In this document: positions 1 to 7,313 of the stretch, piece after piece
Layout: the number at the start of each line of letters is the position of its first letter
Position numbering within the stretch: position 1 is the first letter of the stretch
From: Streptomyces alanosinicus
GTDB lineage: Bacteria; Actinomycetota; Actinomycetes; Streptomycetales; Streptomycetaceae
Direction: 5' to 3'
Length of the DNA: 64,000 nt
NCBI RefSeq assembly: GCF_014650595.1
Contig: NZ_BMVG01000006.1
Span: 62,001-126,000, forward strand
The notes under the pieces: generated by a model
Database searches by the model: none
Seen by the model: only the letters and a program-made list of their open reading frames with translations
What the model was told of the DNA's origin: nothing
Made by a program: the position numbers and the translations under genes

Positions 1-1
1 C

Positions 2-202
2 GCCAAGAAACTGCGCAAGGCGCTCGCGCCCTACGTGGACGCCGGCCGCAAGCGGTCGAGGTCCGGCAAGGCGTACAAGCAGACGGAGGTCGCGCCCGAC
101 CCGGCGGCCGTCCGCGCCTGGGCCCAGGCCAACAAGATGGACGTCCCGGCCCGCGGACGCATCCCCAAGAAGGTCTACGAAGCCTTCAGCGCCGCGCAGT
201 GA
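2..202 (+). CDS. Lsr2-family nucleoid-associated protein, C-terminal part
   Basis: The reading frame is open from the window edge to a TGA at 200-202, so only the last 66 residues are present. The visible part holds the C-terminal DNA-binding domain of the Lsr2 family. It has a helix containing VRAWAQANKM, then the PARGRIPKKV segment, whose R-G-R triplet is the minor-groove, AT-hook-like reader of Lsr2. Family knowledge: Lsr2 silences AT-rich, often foreign, DNA and bridges the chromosome. Neighbouring tRNA-Gly, ABC/two-component genes and purC suggest this is the second Streptomyces paralogue (LsrL) rather than the main Lsr2; that is inference from synteny I recall. A long hairpin follows 42 bases after the stop. 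Confidence 0.9.
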   Translation, partial: AKKLRKALAPYVDAGRKRSRSGKAYKQTEVAPDPAAVRAWAQANKMDVPARGRIPKKVYEAFSAAQ

Positions 203-243
203 GCCCCCGCCGGGGGCGGCGGAGAAAAGCCCGCGAAGGGGCA

Positions 244-275
244 GTCCTCAGGGTCCGTCAGCGGGCCCTGAGGAC
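244..275 (+). terminator. Intrinsic terminator after the Lsr2-like gene
   Basis: A 14-bp stem (244-257 with 262-275, one G-T pair) closes a 4-base loop. There is no U-tract, as is common in Streptomyces. It separates the Lsr2-like gene from the tRNA genes. Confidence 0.75.
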
Positions 276-407
276 CGTGCACTTGGCCGGGCGGGAGCCG
301 GCCGGCGGGCCCGCGGGGGAGCCGACTTGCGCTACCCCCCTGCTGATCAGCTAATGTCTGGGACACGCCGAGGGGCGAGGCCGAAAGGCCGAAACCCCGA
401 GGATCGT

Positions 408-479
408 GCGGGTGTAGTTCAGTAGCAGAACATCCCCCTTCCAGGGGGAAGGCGCAGTGTGCGATTCCTGTCACCCGCT
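408..479 (+). tRNA. Noncanonical tRNA-Gly(UCC) with disrupted D-loop/T-loop contacts
   Basis: A cloverleaf can be drawn. The acceptor stem is GCGGGTG (408-414) with CACCCGC (472-478). The D-stem is GTTC/GAAC around a 7-base loop, and the anticodon stem is TCCCC/GGGGA around CTTCCAG, giving anticodon UCC. It departs from a normal Gly tRNA in three ways. The D-loop reads AGTAGCA, so the first G of the usual GG pair is lost. The T-loop reads TGCGATT, so T55 has become G. The T-stem pairs only if T458 is bulged. These positions normally lock the D and T loops together and favour EF-Tu binding. CCA is not encoded. It could be a pseudogene, but the intact acceptor and anticodon stems argue for a specialised tRNA. 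Confidence 0.75.
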
Positions 480-561
480 CTGGCACCGGTCAACACGACC
501 ACTCATGTGGATCAGGTAGGCTGGTGCTCGCACCGATCGGTGGGAGCCGGTCGGGAGCAGT

Positions 562-637
562 GCGGACGTAGCTCAGTTGGTAGAGCGCAACCTTGCCAAG
601 GTTGAGGTCGCGAGTTCGAGCCTCGTCGTCCGCTCCA
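562..637 (+). tRNA. tRNA-Gly(GCC), copy 1
   Basis: A standard 73-base tRNA with acceptor GCGGACG/CGTCCGC, D-loop AGTTGGTAGA, anticodon loop CTTGCCAA (anticodon GCC), T-loop TTCGAGC and an encoded CCA at 635-637. A perfect copy lies at 4456-4531. A strong terminator follows. Confidence 0.97.
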
Positions 638-643
638 TGAAAG

Positions 644-673
644 AGACCCCGGTCCACTGGACCGGGGTCTTTT
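644..673 (+). terminator. Rho-independent terminator after tRNA-Gly
   Basis: A 12-bp perfect stem (644-655 with 659-670) has a 3-base loop and is followed by TTTT. It ends the tRNA transcript. Confidence 0.9.
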
Positions 674-775
674 CGTATGCCCCGGTCGTATGCGCCGGCC
701 TTCTCTGACATTTGTCATGCCGGGCGGTGACATCGCGCACTGCCGACCCACGCCGGCCGCCGGGACGCTGGGTTC

Positions 776-1720
776 ATGTACAACGACGAACACGAAGACG
801 TGATTGAGGTCACCGATCTCAGGCGTGTCTACGGGGGCGGGTTCGAGGCCGTACGCGGAATCACCTTCTCCGTGGCCCGCGGGGAGATCTTCGCCCTGCT
901 CGGTACGAACGGAGCGGGCAAGACGTCCACGGTCGAACTGCTGGAGGGCCTCGCCGCACCCGCCGAGGGCCGGATCCGGGTCCTCGGCCACGATCCCCAC
1001 CGGGAACGCGCCGCCGTACGCCACCGCACCGGGGTGATGCTCCAGGAGGGCGGCTTCCCGGCCGAACTGACCGTCGCCGAGACCGCCCGGATGTGGGCGG
1101 GGTGCACCAGCGGGGCACGGCCCGAGGCCGAGGTGCTGGAGCTGGTCGGGCTCACCGGCAAGCACGGGGTCCGGGTCAAGCAGCTGTCCGGCGGCGAGCG
1201 GCGCCGGCTCGACCTGGCACTCGCCCTGCTCGGCGGCCCCGAGGTGCTCTTCCTCGACGAGCCGACGACCGGGCTCGACGCGGAGGGCCGCCGGGACACC
1301 TGGGAGTTGGTGCGCGCCCTGCGCGACGCGGGCACCACCGTGCTGCTCACCACCCACTATCTGGAGGAGGTCGAGGCCCTCGCCGACCGGCTCGCCATCC
1401 TCCACAAGGGCCGGATCGCCGTCTCCGGGACCCCGGCCGAGGTCACCGCGGGCCGGCCCTCCCGGATGTCCTTCGAACTGCCCGACGGCTATTTCCTCGG
1501 CGACCTTCCGCCGCTCGCCGACCTCGGCGTCTGCGGCCACGAGAGCGACGGCGGGGTCGTGCGGCTGCGGACCACTCAGCTGCAGCGGACCGCGACCGGC
1601 GTGCTGACCTGGGCCGAACGGACCGGAGTCGAACTGCGCGGACTGGATGTGCGCTCCGCCTCGCTGGAGGAGGCGTTCCTGGGGATCGCACACGAACAGG
1701 CACAAGGGGTGGCGGCATGA
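776..1720 (+). CDS. ABC transporter ATP-binding protein (drug/antibiotic exporter type)
   Basis: A 314-residue nucleotide-binding subunit that powers export by the permease encoded next. It has Walker A GTNGAGKT at 43-50, signature LSGGE at 137-141, Walker B EVLFLDE at 156-162 followed by the D-loop GLDAEG, and the switch His in LTTHYLEE at 191-198. The C-terminal 90 residues form the accessory domain typical of DrrA/YhaQ-like two-gene exporters. Its stop overlaps the permease start in an ATGA. A kinase and response regulator follow at once, which suggests a stress- or antibiotic-sensing export operon. The substrate is unknown. Confidence 0.93.
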   Translation: MYNDEHEDVIEVTDLRRVYGGGFEAVRGITFSVARGEIFALLGTNGAGKTSTVELLEGLAAPAEGRIRVLGHDPHRERAAVRHRTGVMLQEGGFPAELTVAETARMWAGCTSGARPEAEVLELVGLTGKHGVRVKQLSGGERRRLDLALALLGGPEVLFLDEPTTGLDAEGRRDTWELVRALRDAGTTVLLTTHYLEEVEALADRLAILHKGRIAVSGTPAEVTAGRPSRMSFELPDGYFLGDLPPLADLGVCGHESDGGVVRLRTTQLQRTATGVLTWAERTGVELRGLDVRSASLEEAFLGIAHEQAQGVAA

Positions 1721-2550
1721 ACGGAACCGGCATGACAGCGCAGAGCCGTACGACGGGCCGCGCCCGAGGGTCGGAGCGCGGCGGGGGGACGACGCCGGGC
1801 CGGCGGCTGTGGGCGCTCGGCCGGGCCGAACTCACCCTCCTCGGCCGCAACCGCGGGGTGGTCTTCACCGCGCTGGCCGTGCCGCTGCTGCTGCCGTTCA
1901 CTGTGCGGCCGGCCATGGACCAGGTGGATCTGAAGAAGCAGGGGCTGACGCTCGGCACCACCCTGCTGACGGCCGCGATCGGGTTCTCCTTCCTCTTCGC
2001 CGTCTACACCTCGCTGGTCAACGTCTACGTCGCCCGCCGCGAGGAACTCGTCCTCAAGCGGCTGCGCACCGGTGAGCTGTCCGACACGGAGATCCTCGCC
2101 GGCACCGCGCTGCCCGCGCTCGTCATCGGCCTGGCCCAGGCGCTGGTGCTGTGCGTCGGGTGCGTGGCCCTGCTGCACATCGGCGCGCCCAAGGCGCCGT
2201 ATCTGCTGCTGCCCGGGCTGGTGGCCGGGTATCTGGTGAGCGCCGCGCTCGCCGCGCTCACCGCTTCCTTCACCCGGACCGTGGAGAGCGGCCAGGTGAC
2301 CGCGCTGCCGCTGATGTTCGTGTCGATGGCCGGCTCCGGGATCACGGTCCCGACCGAGGTCATGCCGCACAACCTGGCCAGCGCCTGCGAACTGCTCCCG
2401 CTGTCCCCGGCGATCCGGCTGGTCCGCGGCGGCTGGACCGGCCAGTTGAGCGCGCACGACACACTGGGCGCCCTCCTGACCGCGCTGGCCTGGACGATCC
2501 TGGCCGTGTTTGCTGTACGGCGGCGGTTCCGGTGGGAGCCGCGGCGGTAA
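1717..2550 (+). CDS. ABC-2 type permease
   Basis: A 277-residue membrane subunit that starts with the ATG overlapping the ATPase stop. A basic, Gly/Arg-rich N-terminus precedes the first hydrophobic segment (GVVFTALAVPLLLPF), and about six membrane spans are visible. The segment ELVLKRLRTGELSDTEILAGTALP is typical of ABC-2 exporters of the DrrB type. It pairs with the ATPase at 776-1720; the transported compound cannot be told from sequence. Confidence 0.9.
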   Translation: MNGTGMTAQSRTTGRARGSERGGGTTPGRRLWALGRAELTLLGRNRGVVFTALAVPLLLPFTVRPAMDQVDLKKQGLTLGTTLLTAAIGFSFLFAVYTSLVNVYVARREELVLKRLRTGELSDTEILAGTALPALVIGLAQALVLCVGCVALLHIGAPKAPYLLLPGLVAGYLVSAALAALTASFTRTVESGQVTALPLMFVSMAGSGITVPTEVMPHNLASACELLPLSPAIRLVRGGWTGQLSAHDTLGALLTALAWTILAVFAVRRRFRWEPRR

Positions 2551-2594
2551 GGCACGGGGCGTGACAGGAACGGGGTGCGACGGGGGATGCGGGG

Positions 2595-3821
2595 ATGAGC
2601 GGACCGCGCGGCTGGTGGCGGGGCAAGAGCCGACCGGAGCAGGTGGAGACGTACACCCGCTGGTCGTTCTACTTCTTCTCCGTCGTCGAGATCATCGGAG
2701 TGGGACTGCCCGCCATGGGGCATGTGCCGCCGTGGCTCGCGGGCCTGGTGGTCGCCATGGTCGTCGGGCACGCGGTGCTGACCACGGTGACCTCCGCCCT
2801 GGCCCTGAACTGGCGGCGCGGCCGGCGCGCCCGGCCGGTGGCGGCCCTGTGGCTGCTCGGCATCGTCACGTTCGCCCTGGCGGTGACCGTCCTCCTGTTG
2901 CACCGGTACGCCTCCGTGGGCCGGGGCACCGGGGGCCCCGTCGGCACCGTCTTCGGCGGTCTGATGTCCTGGGGCGGGGGCATGCTGACGCTGGGCGTCC
3001 GCAGCCGGCGACGCATGCTCGCGATCGTGTCCGGCTTCGCCGCCGCCGCGGGGCTGGTCTCCCTTCCGCTGGGTGCGCCCTGGCCGGTCGCGCTGGTCGC
3101 GGCGTTCATGGTGTTCCTGAGCGCCGGCTTCCTCGCCATCACCTGCGTGTTCTCCGTGTGGCTGGTCGACTGCGTGTACGAGCTGGACGAGGCCCGCGAG
3201 ACCCGGGCCCGGCTCGCCGTCGCCGAGGAGCGGCTCAGGTTCGGGCGGGATCTGCATGACGTCCTCGGCCGGAATCTGTCCGTGATCTCGCTCAAGAGCG
3301 AGCTGGCCGTCCAACTGGTCCGGCGGGGGCGGCCGGAGGCGGTGGAGCAGATGATCGAGGTGCAGCGCATCGCGCAGGAGTCCCAGCGCGAGGTGCGGGC
3401 CGTCGTACGCGGCTACCGGGAGGCCGACCTCGGGGCCGAACTGGCGGGCGCACAGGGGGTGTTGGCGGCCGCCGGGATCGACTGCGAGGTGCGCGCCGAG
3501 ACGGCGGGGCTGCCCGCCGGCGTGCAGTCCGCGCTGGGCTGGGTGGTGCGCGAGGCCACCACCAATGTGCTGCGGCACGGCGACGACGGCGGACGCTGCG
3601 TGCTGTGTCTGAAGGTGTTTGAGGGGCGTGTGGTGCTGACGGTGGAGAACGACGGAGGGTCCGGAACCTCCCACGGGGGTGGGGGTTCCGGGCTCGCCGG
3701 ACTGCGGGAACGGCTGGCGGTCGTGGCCGGGACGCTTCAGGCCGGGGCCGTCGCCGGGGGCCGGTTCCGATTGGTGGCCGAGGTGCCCCTGGGGCAGAAA
3801 GTGAGTGAAGTCACATCATGA
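2595..3821 (+). CDS. Two-component sensor histidine kinase (HisKA_3, DesK/NarX-like)
   Basis: A 408-residue membrane kinase. The first 190 residues hold about five to six hydrophobic helices with almost no extracellular loop, as in kinases that sense the membrane itself. The phosphoacceptor is His221 in the motif GRDLHDVLGRNLS. The ATPase domain shows an N-box (VVREATTNVLRHG) and a G-box (GSGLAGLRERL). It overlaps its response regulator by the ATGA at 3818. Co-transcription with the exporter just upstream suggests that it controls export. Known relatives respond to cell-envelope antibiotics or membrane state; the signal here is unknown. Confidence 0.92.
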   Translation: MSGPRGWWRGKSRPEQVETYTRWSFYFFSVVEIIGVGLPAMGHVPPWLAGLVVAMVVGHAVLTTVTSALALNWRRGRRARPVAALWLLGIVTFALAVTVLLLHRYASVGRGTGGPVGTVFGGLMSWGGGMLTLGVRSRRRMLAIVSGFAAAAGLVSLPLGAPWPVALVAAFMVFLSAGFLAITCVFSVWLVDCVYELDEARETRARLAVAEERLRFGRDLHDVLGRNLSVISLKSELAVQLVRRGRPEAVEQMIEVQRIAQESQREVRAVVRGYREADLGAELAGAQGVLAAAGIDCEVRAETAGLPAGVQSALGWVVREATTNVLRHGDDGGRCVLCLKVFEGRVVLTVENDGGSGTSHGGGGSGLAGLRERLAVVAGTLQAGAVAGGRFRLVAEVPLGQKVSEVTS

Positions 3822-4432
3822 GTACTCCGGTACGGCTGTTGCTCGCCGACGACGAGCATCTGATCCGGGGCGCGCTGGCCGCGCTGCTCTCGCTGGAGGA
3901 CGATCTCCTCGTCGTCGCCGAGGCGGCCAGCGGACCCGAGGCGCTGGCGATGGCGCGGGCCCATGAGCCGGACGTGGCGGTACTGGATCTCCAGATGCCG
4001 GGCGCCGACGGTGTGAAGGTCGCCACAACCCTGCGCGCCGAACTGCCCGGCTGCCAGGTGCTGATCGTCACCGGGCACGGGCGGCCCGGCCATCTGAAAC
4101 GGGCGCTCGCGGCCGGTGTGCGTGGATTCGTCCCGAAGACGGTCAGCGCCCAGCGGCTCGCCGAGATCATCCGCACCGTGCATGCCGGAAACCGCTATGT
4201 GGACCCGGAGTTGGCCGCCGACGCGATCTCCGCGGGGGACTCCCCGCTGACCGCCCGGGAGGCCGAGGTGCTGGAGCTCGCGGCCGAGGGGGCGCCGGTC
4301 GCGGAGATCGCCGAGCGGGCCGCGCTGTCGCCGGGGACGGTGCGGAACTACCTCTCCTCGGCCGTCACGAAGCTCGGCGCGGAGAACCGTCATGCCGCGG
4401 TACGTCTCGCACGGGCACGAGGTTGGGTATAG
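3818..4432 (+). CDS. NarL/LuxR-family response regulator
   Basis: 204 residues. The receiver domain has acidic pocket residues Asp11/Asp12, phosphoacceptor Asp57 (VLDLQMPG) and Lys107. The C-terminal LuxR helix-turn-helix runs from LTAREAEVLEL to VTKLGAENRH, about 145-193. It is the cognate regulator of the upstream kinase (4-base overlap) and probably regulates the ABC genes of the same operon. The gene ends only 23 bases before the second tRNA-Gly copy. Confidence 0.94.
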   Translation: MSTPVRLLLADDEHLIRGALAALLSLEDDLLVVAEAASGPEALAMARAHEPDVAVLDLQMPGADGVKVATTLRAELPGCQVLIVTGHGRPGHLKRALAAGVRGFVPKTVSAQRLAEIIRTVHAGNRYVDPELAADAISAGDSPLTAREAEVLELAAEGAPVAEIAERAALSPGTVRNYLSSAVTKLGAENRHAAVRLARARGWV

Positions 4433-4455
4433 TTGCTCTCGCGCCACGGCGCAGT

Positions 4456-4531
4456 GCGGACGTAGCTCAGTTGGTAGAGCGCAACCTTGCCAAGGTTGAG
4501 GTCGCGAGTTCGAGCCTCGTCGTCCGCTCCA
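4456..4531 (+). tRNA. tRNA-Gly(GCC), copy 2
   Basis: Identical over all 76 bases, including the encoded CCA, to the copy at 562-637, and also in a few bases of 5' flank (CAGT). The two copies form a direct repeat around the ABC/two-component operon. Confidence 0.97.
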
Positions 4532-4535
4532 TACA

Positions 4536-4563
4536 GAAGGCCCCCGGTTCTCCGGGGGCCTTC
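4536..4563. terminator. Bidirectional terminator between tRNA-Gly and purC
   Basis: A 12-bp stem (4536-4547 with 4552-4563) has loop TTCT and T-rich flanks on both sides. It serves the tRNA on the plus strand and purC, whose stop is 5 bases away, on the minus strand. Confidence 0.85.
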
Positions 4564-4567
4564 TTCG

Positions 4568-5467
4568 TCACGCCCAGACGATGCCCGTGAGGCGCTCGTA
4601 CGCCTCCACGTACTTCTGCCGGGTCCTCTCGACGACGTCGTCCGGCAGCGGCGGCGGGGGTTGCTCGCTCTTCCGGTCCCAGCCCGACTCGGCCGAGGTC
4701 AGCCAGTCGCGCACGAACTGCTTGTCGTACGACGGCTGGGTGCGGCCCGGCTGCCACTGGTCGGCCGGCCAGAAACGGGAGGAGTCCGGGGTGAGCACCT
4801 CGTCGGCGAGGACGAGGGTGTCCCCGTCGAAGCCGAACTCGAACTTGGTGTCCGCGAGGACGATCCCCCGGTCGCGGGCGATGTCCCGGGCGCGCGTGTA
4901 CACGGCGAGGGTGGCCTGGCGCAGCTGGGCGGCGGTCTCGGCGCCCACCTGGCGGGCGACCTCCTCGTAGGAGACGTTCTCGTCGTGCTCGCCGACCTCG
5001 GCCTTGGTGGCCGGGGTGAAGATCGGGGCGGGGAGTTCGGAGCCGTCGACGAGGCCTTCGGGGAGGGCGAGGCCGCAGACCGTACGGGACTCGTTGTACT
5101 CCAGCAGGCCCGAGCCGGTCAGATAGCCGCGGGCCACGCACTCGACCGGGACCATCCTCAGCTGCTTGCAGACCAGGGTGCGGCCCGCCCAGTCGGCCGG
5201 GGCGCCCTCGGGCAGCTCGGTGCTGATGACGTGGTGCGGGGCGAGGTCGCGGAGCCGGTCGAACCACCACAGGGAGAGCTGGGTGAGGACGCGGCCCTTG
5301 TCGGGGATCTCGGTGGGCAGCACCCAGTCGTAGGCGGACATACGGTCGCTGGCGACCATCACGAGGTCGCCCGCCTCGTTCTGGTACAGCTCGCGCACCT
5401 TTCCGGTGTGCAGGTGCACCAGGCCCGGAACCTGGATCGGCTCGGGCTTTTCTACGAATCCGGACAC
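4568..5467 (-). CDS. purC: Phosphoribosylaminoimidazole-succinocarboxamide synthase (SAICAR synthetase)
   Basis: 299 residues. It joins aspartate to CAIR using ATP, a late step of de novo purine synthesis. The family signatures are present: LHTGKVRELY near the N-terminus, SDRMSAYDWVLPTEIPDKG at about 41-59, and the central GSGLLEYNESRTVCG. Length matches the actinobacterial single-domain form. The start is GTG at 5467, with GGGGAGG about 7 bases upstream. purD lies 4 kb upstream on the same strand, separated by two unrelated genes. Confidence 0.97.
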   Translation of the reverse strand: MSGFVEKPEPIQVPGLVHLHTGKVRELYQNEAGDLVMVASDRMSAYDWVLPTEIPDKGRVLTQLSLWWFDRLRDLAPHHVISTELPEGAPADWAGRTLVCKQLRMVPVECVARGYLTGSGLLEYNESRTVCGLALPEGLVDGSELPAPIFTPATKAEVGEHDENVSYEEVARQVGAETAAQLRQATLAVYTRARDIARDRGIVLADTKFEFGFDGDTLVLADEVLTPDSSRFWPADQWQPGRTQPSYDKQFVRDWLTSAESGWDRKSEQPPPPLPDDVVERTRQKYVEAYERLTGIVWA

Positions 5468-5569
5468 GGTTCCTCCCCGTGGTTCTGTCCAAGTGCCCTC
5501 GATTCTCCCTTATCGGGGGGATCGGTTTCGGACAGGGGTCACCGAGGGTGCGGCCGCGGGCGTTCGCGG

Positions 5570-7066
5570 TCAGTCGCGTTTGCAGATGCGGTCCAGGAGG
5601 TTCGCGGTGGCCCGCTGGATCCGGGGGTCCACATGGCCGGGGCGGTCCAGGGCCGGGGACCAGGCGAAGGTGCCGGAGGCGAAGACCCAGGCGCCGGAGG
5701 GCGCGCGGTACAGCGAGGTCTCCTGGTGGCGCAGGGCGCCGTCGTTGTCGGTGTAGGGGGAGTGGGCGAGCAGCATGCGCTCCTCGTGCACGGGCAGTGC
5801 CGTGCGCGGGAAGTACCGGTCGGCCTCGCCGGCCACGAGGCCCTGGATCTCGTCGCCCTCGTGCGCGCCGGTCGCCTCCCACAGCCAGTGGCCGGCGTTG
5901 CGGACGACCAGCGGGTGCGGCTCGGGCACCCGGCCCGCGTACTGGATGCCGACCAGTTGCTGCTCGGGCCGGTCGATCTCGCGCCACAGCACCGGCTTTC
6001 CGGGGCCCTTGCGCTTGCGGCAGGTCAGCAGCCGGTCCGGGACACCGGACGGCGACGGGCCCAACTCCACCTGCCAGTACATGGTGTTGGCGGAGAGGAA
6101 GACCAGCGAGGTGCCGCGGTCGCGGGCGTCCTCGACGGCCCGGCGCATCGGCACCGACCAGTACTCGTCATGGCCGGGGAAGACCAGGCCCCGGTAGCGG
6201 GTGGGGTCGATACGGCCGGCGTGCAGATCGCGGGCCTCGGCATAGGCGAGGTCATAGCCGTAGCGCTCGGCCCAGCGGATGAAGTCGTAGGCGTGGCCGA
6301 CATGCAGGGGCAGGCCCGCGCCCGCGTAGGGGCGGTCGAAGGAGATCGTGGTCGCCGCGTCGGCCTCGCCGAGCAGCCGGCCCTTGTCGTCCCAGGCGTG
6401 GTAGAGGCTGGCACCGGTCCGGCCGTCCTCCGGATACAGGTTGTACGCCTGCCAGGTGATGTCCGGCAGCAGCAGGAGCAGATCGGCGGGCTGTTCGTCG
6501 CGGACCGTGAACGGCACATGGGAGCGATAGCCGTCGGCGGTGGTGAGGACGGCCACATAGGCGCCGATACGCCAGTGCGGGGGCACCTGCAGCCGCCAGG
6601 ACAGCCACCAGTGGTGGCACGAGACGGTGCGGGCGACGGCGAGCGGCGAGGGCTGGACGATGCCGGACAGGCGCGGGCTGGTGGTGATCTTGGCGGCGCC
6701 GTCGCCGCCGTAGTGGCCGATCCGGTAGATGTCGACGCTGAACTCCTGGGGCGGGTCGACCGTGATGTGGAAGTCGAGCGCCTCGCCGGGGGTGACCGCG
6801 CCGGTGGAGGTGAAGCCCTTGATCTGGCGGTGCACATCGTCGGCCGAGCGGGGTCCGGTGCCGCCCGAACGCTGCGCGGGCACCCGGCGCCCCCCGTCGG
6901 CGACCTGCTGCGGGCTCGGGTCCACGTACCAGGGCACGACATGACCGGTGTCGTCGAAGTAGGTCTCACTGCCGCGCAGCCAGGGCACCGGGCCCTGGCC
7001 GAAAGGGTCGGTGACGGCGTGCGCGAGCGCTCCTGACTCCCAGCGGCGGATGTGGTCCGAGGCCAT
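5570..7066 (-). CDS. N,N-dimethylformamidase beta-subunit-like protein
   Basis: 498 residues resembling the C-terminal half of the large subunit of N,N-dimethylformamidase. Characteristic stretches are HVGHAYDFIRWAERYGYDLAY, PGHDEYWSVPMRRAVEDARD and SLVFLSANTMYWQVE. No signal peptide or membrane segment is seen, so it is probably cytoplasmic. The ATG at 7066 follows a strong GGGAGGGGAG ribosome-binding site. In Streptomyces genomes this family is common beside pur genes and has no proven substrate. A glutamine-amidotransferase-like fold is expected, but amidase activity on DMF itself should not be assumed. Confidence 0.8.
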   Translation of the reverse strand: MASDHIRRWESGALAHAVTDPFGQGPVPWLRGSETYFDDTGHVVPWYVDPSPQQVADGGRRVPAQRSGGTGPRSADDVHRQIKGFTSTGAVTPGEALDFHITVDPPQEFSVDIYRIGHYGGDGAAKITTSPRLSGIVQPSPLAVARTVSCHHWWLSWRLQVPPHWRIGAYVAVLTTADGYRSHVPFTVRDEQPADLLLLLPDITWQAYNLYPEDGRTGASLYHAWDDKGRLLGEADAATTISFDRPYAGAGLPLHVGHAYDFIRWAERYGYDLAYAEARDLHAGRIDPTRYRGLVFPGHDEYWSVPMRRAVEDARDRGTSLVFLSANTMYWQVELGPSPSGVPDRLLTCRKRKGPGKPVLWREIDRPEQQLVGIQYAGRVPEPHPLVVRNAGHWLWEATGAHEGDEIQGLVAGEADRYFPRTALPVHEERMLLAHSPYTDNDGALRHQETSLYRAPSGAWVFASGTFAWSPALDRPGHVDPRIQRATANLLDRICKRD

Positions 7067-7313
7067 GGTCGCTCCCCTCCCTCAGCCCCCGTGTCGTCCT
7101 GTCTCGGTGGTGCTCGCCGTGCTCGGCCGTACGGGCGGTGCCTGGTCGCGCTCGCGATGCCGGTCGTGCTCGCGGTGCGCGCTGTGTTCGGCAGTGCTGT
7201 CGTATGTCGCACGCCTTTGCCACGTGCGTGGTCGCTCCCCAGCACATCACATAACGCACGGGCTCGGTCACTAGTCGTTGCGAATTGACCTGAAGTGGAA
7301 GACAGTGCTCCCG

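Noticed and set aside
408..479. Simple pseudogene explanation for the odd tRNA-Gly
   Set aside because: Acceptor and anticodon stems are fully paired and the changes cluster at the D/T contact sites, so decay is less likely than specialisation, though not excluded.
1093..2550. A longer start for the ABC permease, inside the ATPase gene
   Set aside because: The ATG at 1717 overlaps the ATPase stop in the standard ATGA way; the upstream part is an out-of-frame reading of the ATPase.
4487..7036. An 849-codon plus-strand open frame over purC and the DMFase-like gene
   Set aside because: It lies antisense to two clear genes, has Gly/Val/Arg-biased composition typical of antisense high-GC DNA, and contains no domain.
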